From: an uncultured Alphaproteobacteria bacterium
GTDB lineage: Bacteria; Pseudomonadota; Alphaproteobacteria; Caulobacterales; Caulobacteraceae
NCBI GenBank assembly: GCA_937920085.1
Contig: CALETE010000056.1
Span: 62,001 to 126,000 of the forward strand
Reading direction: 5' to 3'
Length of the DNA stretch: 64,000 nucleotides
Made by a program: the position numbers and the translations under genes. The notes below the pieces were generated by a model. The model saw only the letters and a list, made by a program, of their open reading frames with translations, was not told the origin of the DNA and ran no database searches. The first letter of the stretch is position 1. Every line of letters starts with the position of its first letter. Positions 1 through 8,634 of this stretch are shown here, one piece after another.

Positions 1-8
1 TGAAGATC

Positions 9-35
9 AAGGGCCTGCAAGGGCCCTTTTTCTTT
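9..35 (+). terminator. Intrinsic terminator of a gene left of the window
   Basis: A perfect 7-bp inverted repeat (arms 9-15 and 22-28, 6-nt loop) runs directly into a T-rich tract (27-35). This is the shape of a rho-independent terminator reading rightwards. It would end a plus-strand gene lying left of the window; bases 1-3 read TGA and could be its stop codon. Nothing else in 1-81 looks coding. Confidence 0.75.
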
Positions 36-81
36 GGATGTTTTTCGATCCGAACATCGGTGCCATTTTTTACACAATGCT

Positions 82-507
82 CTAGCTGGCCCTGGAATGC
101 CTGAACCTGTGCCGCAATTTCACCAAATGCCGCCAGGACCTTGGTAACAGCAGCCGCTCCAGGCGGAGCAATTGTTCCCAGAAGAAGAGGATAACGTCCG
201 GATCCCGCCGCAGTAGGCGACGTATGGGGCGCGCAATCCTTGGGTGCGCATGCTGAAACCGGACAAATTGCCGGCGCGCCTTGAAAGAGTTCCGCAGGAT
301 CAGCATCAGGCCGATGACCACCACCGGCAGGCCCATTGGCCCCGGCAGGGGGGCAATAAGGACGCCAAGCACGACCACCAGACCCCCCAAAAGAGTCAGA
401 GCGCCCCTGGCGATCCGGGCCGCAAAGTCTGCAGCGATGGCGTCTGCCGCCCGATGAACGCGTTTGGTCGCCAATGGTGTTTCAGATTTTGATGTGGGCA
501 GGGACAA
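82..507 (-). CDS. Small membrane protein, PGPGW-like, copy 1
   Basis: A 141-residue protein of unknown function. Two hydrophobic segments (about 35-51 and 58-71) are separated by a Pro-Gly turn, LPGP at 54-57. A very basic tail follows (RNSFKARR at 72-79 and Arg-rich patches to the end). Hydrophobic hairpin, Pro-Gly turn and basic tail resemble the family annotated as putative transmembrane protein (PGPGW). The basic tail should lie in the cytoplasm. The next gene upstream, 583-1035, is a clear paralog sharing the turn and the RNSFKARR block, so the pair arose by tandem duplication. The family assignment is by resemblance only. Confidence 0.7.
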   Translation of the reverse strand: MSLPTSKSETPLATKRVHRAADAIAADFAARIARGALTLLGGLVVVLGVLIAPLPGPMGLPVVVIGLMLILRNSFKARRQFVRFQHAHPRIARPIRRLLRRDPDVILFFWEQLLRLERLLLPRSWRHLVKLRHRFRHSRAS

Positions 508-582
508 GGGTGCGCGTCCGATATGAGACGCCTTGTGGCCAATTATAAGGCCAAGCCGAAAATATCGACCCTATTGCCTCGG

Positions 583-1035
583 CTATTTGGCCGTAATGAC
601 CCGTGGCGTGAAGCCCGGAGGATCAAGCTTACGCCCTCGACGACGCAAGGCCTTGCGGGCCTTGACCAGAACACGAAACCGCCGGTCGGGAATCAGGCGC
701 TCAACCCTCAGGGTTTGCTGCCAAATAACCAGAATGACCTCAGGCTCCCGGCGCATCAGCCGGCGGAGGGGGAAGATCATCTTTGGATGGGCCCTTTGCA
801 TACGAACAAAGCGGCGACGCGCCTTGAAAGAGTTGCGCAAGACAATCATCAGACCCACCACCAAGATGGGCAGGCCAAGGTGCCCAGGGAGTGGCGCGGT
901 CACCAATCCGACCGACATCACCATCAGACCCAGCATAACCAGCAAGAAACGGCCAATACGACCAACAAGGTCGCGGGCAGCTTCGTCCGAGGCGCGCATT
1001 AAGCGCAAGTTGGGCGTCACGAAAGACACGATCAT
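583..1035 (-). CDS. Small membrane protein, PGPGW-like, copy 2
   Basis: Paralog of the 82-507 protein, about 150 residues, with the same plan: hydrophobic segment, LPGH turn (where copy 1 has LPGP), second hydrophobic segment, then LRNSFKARR and a basic C-terminal half. I place the start at the ATG at 1035, which has AGGA just upstream; a TTG at 1062 and an ATG at 999 are alternatives, and the paralog's length fits any of them. The 75-nt gap to copy 1 shows no terminator, so the two may be cotranscribed. No function can be assigned. Roles in membrane organisation or as a partner subunit would be guesses. Confidence 0.65.
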   Translation of the reverse strand: MIVSFVTPNLRLMRASDEAARDLVGRIGRFLLVMLGLMVMSVGLVTAPLPGHLGLPILVVGLMIVLRNSFKARRRFVRMQRAHPKMIFPLRRLMRREPEVILVIWQQTLRVERLIPDRRFRVLVKARKALRRRGRKLDPPGFTPRVITAK

Positions 1036-1157
1036 AATCCTGGGGTCCGTGATCCGCGGCAAATCTGGGAAATCAACCGGTGATCGCGTTAGGTTGATAT
1101 GAGCATGTAGCGGCGACTCGTAAAGACAGGGTTCTCGTTAAATTTCGGCAAGGTGCG

Positions 1158-2726
1158 CTATTCCGCCGCTAGCGGCGTTTGGGACACAGGCTTCCAGGTC
1201 AGTTTGGGCTTCCTAGCTGCCTGGGTCTCATCCAGTCGGCGCAAGGGGGCCAGATAGGGCGCGCCGGTGAAACGCTCCACATCCCCCCCCTTGGCGGCAT
1301 TTGCCAAGGCGATGAGGGCGTCGCAGAACCGATCCAGCTCTAGTTTGGACTCTGTTTCAGTCGGTTCAATCAGCATGGCACCATGCACAACCAGGGGGAA
1401 ATACATGGTCATGGGGTGGAAACCCTCATCGATCATGGCCTTGGCGAAATCGAGGGTGGTAATGCCTGTTCCCTCAAGCCAGTGGTCATCGAAAAGTGCC
1501 TCGTGCATGCAGGGCCCCTCCGGGAAGGCGGGGGTCATCACTTTGGACAGGCGTGCCTTGATATAGTTGGCATTGAGGACGGCATCTTCCGCCACCTGTC
1601 GCAGGCCATCAGCCCCATGGCTGAGCATGTAGGCATAGGCACGAACAAACATGCCCATTTGGCCTTGGAAGGCCACCATACGGCCAAAGCCCTGGACTGC
1701 CTCGCCCTCAGGACTTTCGATCAGATCAAAGCCCTTGGGTCCTGAAACCACCCAAGGGGCCGGGGCAAATGGTGCGAGCGCCGCCGACAAGACCACTGGG
1801 CCCGCACCGGGGCCGCCGCCCCCATGGGGGGTGGAGAAGGTCTTGTGCAGGTTGATATGCATGGCATCGACGCCAAGGTCGCCTGGACGAACCCGGCCAA
1901 CGATGGCGTTGAAGTTCGCACCGTCACAATAGAAGTAGGCACCAACCTCGTGGGTAAGACGCGCAATCTCGACGATGTCCCGCTCGAAAAGACCGCAGGT
2001 GTTTGGATTGGTGACCATGATGGCGGCCACATCCTCCGAAAGCTTAGCTTCCAGATCGGCCAAGTCCACGCGACCATCCTGGGTCTGCGCAATCTCTGTG
2101 ACCGAATAGCCGACAAAGGCTGCGGTCGCCGGATTGGTGCCATGGGCAGAGGTGGGCACAAGGACCGTGCGCCTATGGCCCTGCCCCTTGGCCTCATGGG
2201 CCGCCTTGATGCAGAGCAGACCGCAGAGCTCGCCATGGGCGCCCGCCTTGGGGGACATGGCAACGGCGGGCATGGCGGTCAGGGTCTTAAGCCAGTGGGC
2301 CAAGCGATCCATCAGGGCCAGCGCCCCCTGTGAGGCGGAGACCGGTGTCAGGGGATGCAAATCCCCAAAGCCCGCAAGCCGGGCCATTTTCTCATTGAGC
2401 CTAGGATTATGCTTCATCGTGCACGATCCCAGGGGATAGAGGGCCAAATCGATGGCATGGTTTTTTTGGCTCAAGCGCACATAGTGCCGCATGGCTTCAG
2501 GCTCGGAGAGCCCAGGAAGACCGATTGGCGCGCTGCGCACCAAACCGTCCAGGTCTGAAGCGTCAAACTTCGGGGCCTCAAGGTCGACCCCTGTCTTATC
2601 CCAGCCCCCAAGTTCAAAGATCAGGGCTTCGTCCTGCAAAAGGCCACGGGCCCCTGTGAGAGAGCCACCGACGCCGGGGGATTGCTGATCGGGTCGCGTT
2701 GGACGGCCAACACTGTTCATGCTCAT
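1158..2726 (-). CDS. gcvPB: Glycine dehydrogenase (decarboxylating) subunit 2
   Basis: Subunit 2 of the split P-protein of the glycine cleavage system. With GcvPA it decarboxylates glycine using PLP and passes the aminomethyl group to lipoyl-GcvH in the cytoplasm. It is 522 residues, the usual length. The PLP lysine is K295 in the conserved block NLHKTFSTPHGGGGPG; other family blocks are DLALYPLGSCTMKHNPR (about 93-109) and PTSAHGTNPA (191-200). It overlaps gcvPA by 4 nt (2723-2726), typical of translational coupling, and is the last gene of the leftward gcvT-H-PA-PB operon controlled by the riboswitch at 5625-5803. Confidence 0.97.
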   Translation of the reverse strand: MSMNSVGRPTRPDQQSPGVGGSLTGARGLLQDEALIFELGGWDKTGVDLEAPKFDASDLDGLVRSAPIGLPGLSEPEAMRHYVRLSQKNHAIDLALYPLGSCTMKHNPRLNEKMARLAGFGDLHPLTPVSASQGALALMDRLAHWLKTLTAMPAVAMSPKAGAHGELCGLLCIKAAHEAKGQGHRRTVLVPTSAHGTNPATAAFVGYSVTEIAQTQDGRVDLADLEAKLSEDVAAIMVTNPNTCGLFERDIVEIARLTHEVGAYFYCDGANFNAIVGRVRPGDLGVDAMHINLHKTFSTPHGGGGPGAGPVVLSAALAPFAPAPWVVSGPKGFDLIESPEGEAVQGFGRMVAFQGQMGMFVRAYAYMLSHGADGLRQVAEDAVLNANYIKARLSKVMTPAFPEGPCMHEALFDDHWLEGTGITTLDFAKAMIDEGFHPMTMYFPLVVHGAMLIEPTETESKLELDRFCDALIALANAAKGGDVERFTGAPYLAPLRRLDETQAARKPKLTWKPVSQTPLAAE

Positions 2727-4069
2727 TGTCCGGTCCTCCCCTTAAGGGCTGCAACCAAGGCGGCGATATCAGCCTCTGTGGTTGTCTCCGTCGCGGCGAC
2801 CAGCAGGACGTCGTCCATGCCGGCCTCTGGTGCCAGGCGCGAATAGGGTACGCCAGCAATTATCCCCTGCCCCACCAAGGCCTCAACCGTCTCAATGGCG
2901 TTGGCAGGCAGGCGTACGGCGAACTCATTGAAGAAGCGCGGCGTCAGGATCTCAACCCCCGGCACGGCCGCCAAGGCGTCACGCAGCTCTCGGGCCCGGC
3001 TGTGATTTAACGCGGCCAGAGACTTCAGCCCCCGCTCCCCCAACAGGGAGAGGTGAATGGTGAAGGCCAGGGCGCACAGGCCCGAATTGGTGCAGATGTT
3101 AGACGTCGCCTTGTCGCGTCGGATGTGCTGTTCCCGGGTCGACAGGGTCAGGACAAAGCCCCGACGCCCCTCGGCATCCAAGGTCTCACCGCAGAGGCGC
3201 CCAGGCATCTGGCGAACGTATTTTTCTTTACAGGCGAAGAGCCCGATATAGGGACCGCCATAGCTAAGGCCTACACCAATAGACTGACCTTCTGCTACGG
3301 CGATGTCAGCCCCCATCTCGCCGGGAGACTTGAGCAGTCCGAAAGAGACGGCCTCTGTCGTGACAACGATCAAAAGGGCACCAGCAGCATGGGCAGCCTC
3401 AGCGATCTTGCTGACATCTGTAACCGTACCAAAGGCATTGGGGGTCTGAACGACAACGCAGGCTGTGTCGGTGTCTATTGAGGCGATCACCGCAGCCTCG
3501 GCATCGATGGCGGCGGCCAGGCGGGTGATCTCCATGCTCTCAGCGGAGGCTATGGTCTGGGTGACCGCCGCATAGTGCGGGTGTAGACCGCCCGACAGCA
3601 CAGCCTTGTTCCGGCGGGTGACGCGCTGGGCCATCATCACGGCCTCAGCACAGGCTGTTGAGCCGTCATACATGGAGGCGTTGGCCACATCGAGGCCCGT
3701 CAAGGCCGCCACCTGGGTCTGGAACTCAAACAGAACCTGCAAGGTGCCCTGAGCGATCTCCGGCTGATAAGGGGTATAGCTGGTCAGGAATTCCGACCTC
3801 TGGATCACATGGTCCACAGTGGCGGGGATGTGATGCTTATAGGCCCCTGCCCCACAGAAGAATGGCCCAGAACCGGCAGGCCGGTTCATCGCGGCCAGAG
3901 CCGCGAGCTCGCGCTCTACCTCCATTTCGCCTGCATGGCGGGGCAGGTCGAAGGGGTCGCGAATTTGGGCGACGCCCGGAACGTCGATGAACAGGTCATC
4001 AATGGACTTGGCACCGATCACTGACAGCATATTGGCGCGATCAGCAGGGGTCAGAGGTAGATAACGCAT
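2723..4069 (-). CDS. gcvPA: Glycine dehydrogenase (decarboxylating) subunit 1
   Basis: Subunit 1 of the two-subunit P-protein, 448 residues, partner of GcvPB. The N-terminal start MRYLPLTPADRANML and the blocks TSYTPYQPEIAQGTLQ and NASMYDGSTA are characteristic of GcvPA. It has the fold of a PLP enzyme but lacks the PLP lysine, which sits in GcvPB. Only 5 nt separate it from gcvH, and it overlaps gcvPB by 4 nt. Many bacteria carry one fused GcvP; the split form is common in Caulobacterales and Gram-positive bacteria. Confidence 0.97.
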   Translation of the reverse strand: MRYLPLTPADRANMLSVIGAKSIDDLFIDVPGVAQIRDPFDLPRHAGEMEVERELAALAAMNRPAGSGPFFCGAGAYKHHIPATVDHVIQRSEFLTSYTPYQPEIAQGTLQVLFEFQTQVAALTGLDVANASMYDGSTACAEAVMMAQRVTRRNKAVLSGGLHPHYAAVTQTIASAESMEITRLAAAIDAEAAVIASIDTDTACVVVQTPNAFGTVTDVSKIAEAAHAAGALLIVVTTEAVSFGLLKSPGEMGADIAVAEGQSIGVGLSYGGPYIGLFACKEKYVRQMPGRLCGETLDAEGRRGFVLTLSTREQHIRRDKATSNICTNSGLCALAFTIHLSLLGERGLKSLAALNHSRARELRDALAAVPGVEILTPRFFNEFAVRLPANAIETVEALVGQGIIAGVPYSRLAPEAGMDDVLLVAATETTTEADIAALVAALKGRTGQ

Positions 4070-4074
4070 GAGGC

Positions 4075-4440
4075 TTACAGGCTTCCCAGGAAGGCTTCGT
4101 AGGCGGGGCGGTCCATCAAGGCGTCAAACTCAGCCCGGTCGGCGATTTTGATCTTGGCGAACCAGCCCAGACCTTCGGGCTGGTCGTTGACCGTTTCAGG
4201 GGCATCGCCGAGGGCGCCATTGGCTTCCACCACTTCCCCCGACAAGGGGGCGTAGACGTCAGAGGCTGCCTTAACGCTCTCGACCACAGCCATGGCATCG
4301 CCAGACTTAAGGGATTTACCCAGGTCCGGAGTCTCTACGAAGACGACGTCGCCCAATTGATCGGCCGCATAAGCAGTGATGCCGACCGTGGCAATATCGC
4401 CGTCCAGTTCGACCCATTCGTGATCTTTGGTGAAGCGCAT
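4075..4440 (-). CDS. gcvH: Glycine cleavage system H protein
   Basis: The lipoylated shuttle protein that carries the aminomethyl intermediate from P- to T-protein and presents dihydrolipoyl to L-protein. It has the standard length, 121 residues. The N-terminus MRFTKDHEWV is diagnostic, and the lipoyl attachment lysine is K57 in VVESVKAASDVYAP. It lies between gcvT (14-nt gap) and gcvPA (5-nt gap). The L-protein (lpd) is not in the window, as expected because it is shared with other dehydrogenase complexes. Confidence 0.97.
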   Translation of the reverse strand: MRFTKDHEWVELDGDIATVGITAYAADQLGDVVFVETPDLGKSLKSGDAMAVVESVKAASDVYAPLSGEVVEANGALGDAPETVNDQPEGLGWFAKIKIADRAEFDALMDRPAYEAFLGSL

Positions 4441-4454
4441 GGTTTGGGGCCTTC

Positions 4455-5567
4455 TTAAAGTTTGCGGACGTAGCGGTGGGGAACAAAGGGCATGGCCGTG
4501 ACCTCAGCGAGCTGAGGTTTGCCCCGCACAATGACCCTCAGTTGGGTTCCGGGCGAGGCGAAGGCTGGAGGGACAAAGCCCATGGCAATGGGGGCGGAAA
4601 GGCTTGGCGCAAACCCGCCTGAGGTCACCACGCCGATGACCCTGCCATCCGCATCGGCGATCTCGGCACCCTCCCGGGCAGGGGCACCTTCAAGTACCCT
4701 TAGACCTACACGCCTGCGGGTCGCGTCCCCCGCCAACTCGGCGAGAATGCGGCCGGCCCCGGGAAAGTCAGCAGCCTGCCGGCGCTTGGGCGACACGGCG
4801 AAGGCAAGGTCAGCTTCGATCGGGCTGACACTTTCATCCACATCGTGACCATAGAGAGGAAGCCCGGCCTCGAGCCTGAGGCTGTCGCGGGCACCCAGGC
4901 CGATGGGTCGCACCCGCTCATCATTCAGCAGCAGGTTCCAGACTCGCTCGGCCTCATGGGCTGGGATCGAAATTTCATAGCCGTCCTCCCCCGTATAGCC
5001 GGACCGGGACAGAAGGACGTCTGTCCCAAAGCCCTCCAGGGCAGCGCTGTCCATAAACACCATGCTGGCAGCCTGGGGGATATGCGCGGCCAGAACGACG
5101 CAGGCCTCTGGCCCCTGCAGGGCGAGGAGCGCCCGGTTTTCAAGGCGTTCGATCTCGACCTGGCCCGCCAGGACTTCGCCCATCACCTTGAAGTCGTTGT
5201 CCTTACAGGCACCGTTGACCACGACAAATAGCCCGTCGTCATCGGGGCGAGCCGCCATCAGGTCGTCAATGATCCCGCCCGTCGCATTCAATAGAACCGA
5301 ATAGCGCTGCTTGCCGAGTTTGAGGCCCTTGAAATCCCCAGGCGTCACCTGCTGGAAAGCTATCAGCGGGGCCTCGCCCCGCAGCCGGGCCTGACCCATG
5401 TGGCTGACATCGAACAGGCCAGCATGGGCGCGGGTCCACAAATGCTCCTTGAGCACTCCGTCCTTGTATTGGACCGGCATGGAATAGCCCGCAAAGGGTA
5501 CCATGCGAGCACCCGCGGCGAGGTGCGCGGCATTGAGCGGCGTGATCTTCAGTATCTCTTCGGACAA
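4455..5567 (-). CDS. gcvT: Aminomethyltransferase, glycine cleavage T protein
   Basis: Transfers the methylene group from lipoyl-bound aminomethyl to tetrahydrofolate, releasing ammonia; cytoplasmic. It is 370 residues with the standard GcvT plan, including FDVSHMGQ near residue 50 and the SRSGYTGEDGYEI block in the folate-binding half. The start appears to be TTG at 5567: the Shine-Dalgarno sequence GGAG (5578-5575 on the minus strand) lies 7 nt upstream and no in-frame ATG precedes it. It is the first gene of the gcv operon, about 60 nt downstream of the second riboswitch aptamer. The SD lies inside GAGTCGA, which is complementary to sequence just 5' of the first aptamer, a possible translational switch. 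Confidence 0.96.
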   Translation of the reverse strand: MSEEILKITPLNAAHLAAGARMVPFAGYSMPVQYKDGVLKEHLWTRAHAGLFDVSHMGQARLRGEAPLIAFQQVTPGDFKGLKLGKQRYSVLLNATGGIIDDLMAARPDDDGLFVVVNGACKDNDFKVMGEVLAGQVEIERLENRALLALQGPEACVVLAAHIPQAASMVFMDSAALEGFGTDVLLSRSGYTGEDGYEISIPAHEAERVWNLLLNDERVRPIGLGARDSLRLEAGLPLYGHDVDESVSPIEADLAFAVSPKRRQAADFPGAGRILAELAGDATRRRVGLRVLEGAPAREGAEIADADGRVIGVVTSGGFAPSLSAPIAMGFVPPAFASPGTQLRVIVRGKPQLAEVTAMPFVPHRYVRKL

Positions 5568-5624
5568 GGCTCGACTCCGCTGACGCGACGCGTGCGGAAC
5601 CGATCTCCGACGACGCCTTGCCCC

Positions 5625-5803
5625 CGCTGTCTTTGGAACCTGAGAGATTTCAGAACCCGTGAGGGCTCTTTGCTCCTTCGGCGAGCGTCCATAAGGGCGC
5701 TACTTTCCAGCGTTCATCAGCCTTTCGCGGTCCGTTTGCCTGAGCGTTTCCGGGGCGGTTGCGCCTTCGGCTCCGGGGCCATGAAACCCCGATCTCTCCC
5801 GCG
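5625..5803 (-). promoter_or_regulatory. Tandem glycine riboswitch (gcvT element)
   Basis: Read on the minus strand, this leader contains two consecutive glycine aptamers. Aptamer 1 (5803-5726) has P1 arms CGCGG/CCGCG, GGGAGAGA at its 5' side, GCCGAAGGCGCAA in the middle and CTCAGGCAAA near its end. Aptamer 2 (5712-5625) has P1 arms CGCTG/CAGCG, CCGAAGGAGCAA, and ATCTCTCAGGTTCCAA. A linker of 13 nt joins them. These are the conserved core sequences of the gcvT element, which normally turns on glycine cleavage genes when glycine binds. The first gene, gcvT, starts 58 nt downstream. A possible -35 (TTGACT, 5845-5840) lies upstream, with no convincing -10. Confidence 0.95.
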
Positions 5804-5949
5804 AGAGTCGACGTTTAGACTCGTTGAACGGGAGCGCGGAGTCAAGGCAGCACGCCCGGGCCCAGGTGATAGACTGGAACCTGTATACTTTCTGTGCACC
5901 GGCAATACGCAGACTTCAGCCTCTGTGTCTTGGGCCTATCGTCAGCACG

Positions 5950-6720
5950 CTAATTTACGAGATCTATGCCCTGCCAGATCGCGAGACCGGTCACCAGCAG
6001 ACCAACTAGCCAGGTCAGGGGACCGAGGGGGATGTGCCGCGTCGCCCAGCCTGCAATCGGTGCGGCCACAACACCGCCGGCGATTAGGCCGCCAACCGAC
6101 CAGGCGTGGTCCAACAGCCCGGTTGTCTGCCAATGGCCTGTGATGAGGGCGGCGAGGAAGGCGACGGAAACGGCGACCGCCATGAAGAACTCAGCGGCGT
6201 TGGTTGTGCCAATCGCCTGCCGCGGATCTGCGCCGCCACCCATCAGCGTTGAGGTGACGATCGGCCCCCAACCGCCCCCACCAATGGCGTCAAAAAAGCC
6301 TCCCACAAAGCCGAGGGGGAATGGCAATCGCCATGAGAAAAGCTGGGGGCGTGTCTGACGCCAGGCGCGATAGAGGATGACCAGTCCCATAAGCCCCAGC
6401 CAACCGACCACATAGGGCTTTACCGCCTCGCCCTTGATGGAGGTTAGGACATAGGCACCGAGGACTCCGCCCAGTACCCCGCCAAGGGACAGGAGCAGCA
6501 GAAGGCGCCGTCCAACATTGCGATGATAAAGGTGGCTGACCGCTGAGGCCGCTCCCGCAAAGACTTTTGCAGCGTGAACGCTGGCCGACGTATTTGCGGG
6601 CGACACCCCCATCATCAGCAGGGTGGTTGAACAAATGACTCCATAGGCCATGCCCAAGGCCCCGTCGACCAGTTGAGCGCCAAAGCCCACCGCAGCGAAT
6701 GTCCAGAAATCCATAGGCAT
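5950..6720 (-). CDS. TauE/SafE family permease
   Basis: A polytopic inner-membrane protein of about 256 residues from the sulfite exporter TauE/SafE family, which moves small anions such as sulfite, sulfoacetate or related organosulfur compounds. Roughly eight hydrophobic segments are visible. The N-terminal half has GFGAQLVDGALGMAYG and the second half the matching GFVGGFFDAIGGGGWGP, the internal repeat typical of the family. I start at the ATG at 6720, which has AAGGAG 6 nt upstream; an upstream ATG at 6771 lacks this. The gene sits alone, tail to head with the gcv leader, and nothing nearby indicates its substrate. Confidence 0.88.
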   Translation of the reverse strand: MPMDFWTFAAVGFGAQLVDGALGMAYGVICSTTLLMMGVSPANTSASVHAAKVFAGAASAVSHLYHRNVGRRLLLLLSLGGVLGGVLGAYVLTSIKGEAVKPYVVGWLGLMGLVILYRAWRQTRPQLFSWRLPFPLGFVGGFFDAIGGGGWGPIVTSTLMGGGADPRQAIGTTNAAEFFMAVAVSVAFLAALITGHWQTTGLLDHAWSVGGLIAGGVVAAPIAGWATRHIPLGPLTWLVGLLVTGLAIWQGIDLVN

Positions 6721-6834
6721 GCTTGGCTCCTTCAGAGCCCCGCAATGCTCTTGATCGTGTCCCCCAGGCAAAGCGATTTCCCTGGCCGGGCGATCAGCTT
6801 TTCTATCAGGTTGCAGACGGCTGGAGCCCCAGGA

Positions 6835-8634
6835 CTACATCCGCTCTGGTGCTTGGATTCCCAGTAGGTCCAGGCTGAGTTCCAACTGACGCAGGGCCGT
6901 CTCAGCCAAGGTCAGGCGCGAGGACCTCACGGCGGGCTCAGCGGGCAGGATGGGACAGGCCGCATAGAATTTCGAAAAACCCTGAGCTAGCTTGTAAGCG
7001 TGCTCGGCGATCAGGTTGGGAGCCTTCTTGTCGTAGGCGTCGATCAGCGCCTGATCGAAGGCATCCAATAGCAGCACAAGGTCCCGTTCCGCAGGCTCAG
7101 AGACAGTCACAACGCCGGCGGGATGGCCAGCTTCGGCTGCCCGCCGCAGGACAGATTTCACCCGCACAGCCTGATAGAGCAGATAGGGCCCTGTCTTGCC
7201 CTCAAAGCTCGAGAACCGATCGAGGTCGAAGACATAGGAGGTGCCGCGGAAGTTCTGCAGATCCGCGAACTTTAGAGCGGCCACGGCCACGGCATGGGCG
7301 GTGGCCTCAAAGGCTTGGGGATCCAGCTCTGCACCGAGATCAGCTTCTTTCAGCCGCTCGCGGGCTTTTTCCCGAGTCATTTCGATCAGGTCGTTAAGCT
7401 TCAGGACCCCGCCCTCGCGGGTCTTGAAGGGTTTGCCGTCGACGCCGTTCATGGTGCCGAAACCCAGGTGCTCGAGGCCGCCTTCGGCCGCATAACCCGC
7501 CATCAGGGCGGCACGAAAGACGATCTCGAAATGGTCAGCCTGACGCTGATCCACCACATAAAGAATCTGGTGAGGGTCAAAGCTCTGTCTGCGATCTAGG
7601 ATGGTGGCGAGATCGGTGGTGCCATACATGGCCGACCCCTCGGACGAGACCACGAGCAGGGGCGGTAACTGACGTTTGTCCTCCTCGCGGGCGACCCGGA
7701 TGATCCGCGCACCCTGGTCGTCCTCAATAAGACCTTTCGCGTCCAGGTCGGCGACCATGGGATCGATCAAGTCCTCAACGTCGCTTTCACCCTTCCAGAG
7801 GTCGAAGTCGACACCGAGGGCGTGGAAGTCTCGCTCTAGGGCCACTCGCGTTACCTTGGCGAAGTGCCGCCACAGCAGCAAATAACCGGGCGTCCGGTCC
7901 TGCAGCCCGGCGGTGATCTTGCGGGCGCGGTCGCGATAGTCGGGATCTTCCTTGCCCCGGGCAGCTGCGGCCGGATAGAGGCGGTCAAGGTCACTCAAGG
8001 TTATACGGCTTTCGAACAGGTCGAAGGCTTCGGCTTCCCTGAAGTCGGATACAGCCTCATTAGAGCGGTTGATGCCGTTGATCAGGGTGGCGATCTCGGG
8101 CACCTCATCCATGGCCGCGCCGATCAGCAGCCCCATCTGATAGCCCCAGTCACCGAAGTGAGCATCGCCCAGGACCGTGTCGCCACGAAAGCGATAGATG
8201 CGCTTTAGGGATTCGCCAATGATTGAGGCGCGCAGGTGGCCCACATGCATGGGCTTGGCGACATTTGGGCCGCCATAATCCACCAGAATGCGGCGGACAG
8301 TGTCCACCTGGCCTGCGCCGGCTCTGGAGTCAGATGCCAAGGCATTTGCCCGCGCAGACAGAGCTTCCTGAGAGACCTTGAAATTGATGAATCCGGCACC
8401 GGCGATTTCGGCGGTGGCCAGGCTTGAGTCCTTGGCGAGTTCCCCAAGCACGGCCTGGGCAATCTCACGGGGATTTCGGCGCGCGACCTTGGCAGCCGAC
8501 AGTGCGCCATTACACTGGAAATCAGCCAGGTCAGGTCTGTCTGAGGATGTCACCCGCCCCAGGTCTGCAGGAAGGTCCAAGGCCGCAAAGACCGCCGAAA
8601 CAGCCTGGGTCAGGCCTTGCTTAAGATCCGTCAT
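6835..8634 (-). CDS. argS: Arginyl-tRNA synthetase
   Basis: Class I aminoacyl-tRNA synthetase charging tRNA-Arg with arginine in the cytoplasm; 599 residues. The HIGH motif appears as HVGH (130-133) in the family block GGPNVAKPMHVGHLR. The KMSK position is degenerate (FKTREGGVL), as is common in ArgRS. The N-terminal tRNA-recognition domain occupies about 1-110 and the DALR anticodon-binding domain the last 120 residues, ending in QAPERM. Its start overlaps the stop of the upstream exported-protein gene by 4 nt (8631-8634), so the two are probably cotranscribed. Confidence 0.97.
   Translation of the reverse strand: MTDLKQGLTQAVSAVFAALDLPADLGRVTSSDRPDLADFQCNGALSAAKVARRNPREIAQAVLGELAKDSSLATAEIAGAGFINFKVSQEALSARANALASDSRAGAGQVDTVRRILVDYGGPNVAKPMHVGHLRASIIGESLKRIYRFRGDTVLGDAHFGDWGYQMGLLIGAAMDEVPEIATLINGINRSNEAVSDFREAEAFDLFESRITLSDLDRLYPAAAARGKEDPDYRDRARKITAGLQDRTPGYLLLWRHFAKVTRVALERDFHALGVDFDLWKGESDVEDLIDPMVADLDAKGLIEDDQGARIIRVAREEDKRQLPPLLVVSSEGSAMYGTTDLATILDRRQSFDPHQILYVVDQRQADHFEIVFRAALMAGYAAEGGLEHLGFGTMNGVDGKPFKTREGGVLKLNDLIEMTREKARERLKEADLGAELDPQAFEATAHAVAVAALKFADLQNFRGTSYVFDLDRFSSFEGKTGPYLLYQAVRVKSVLRRAAEAGHPAGVVTVSEPAERDLVLLLDAFDQALIDAYDKKAPNLIAEHAYKLAQGFSKFYAACPILPAEPAVRSSRLTLAETALRQLELSLDLLGIQAPERM

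Noticed and set aside
5400..6143. 247-codon plus-strand frame across the gcvT leader
   Set aside because: It covers the glycine riboswitch, which is conserved as RNA on the other strand.
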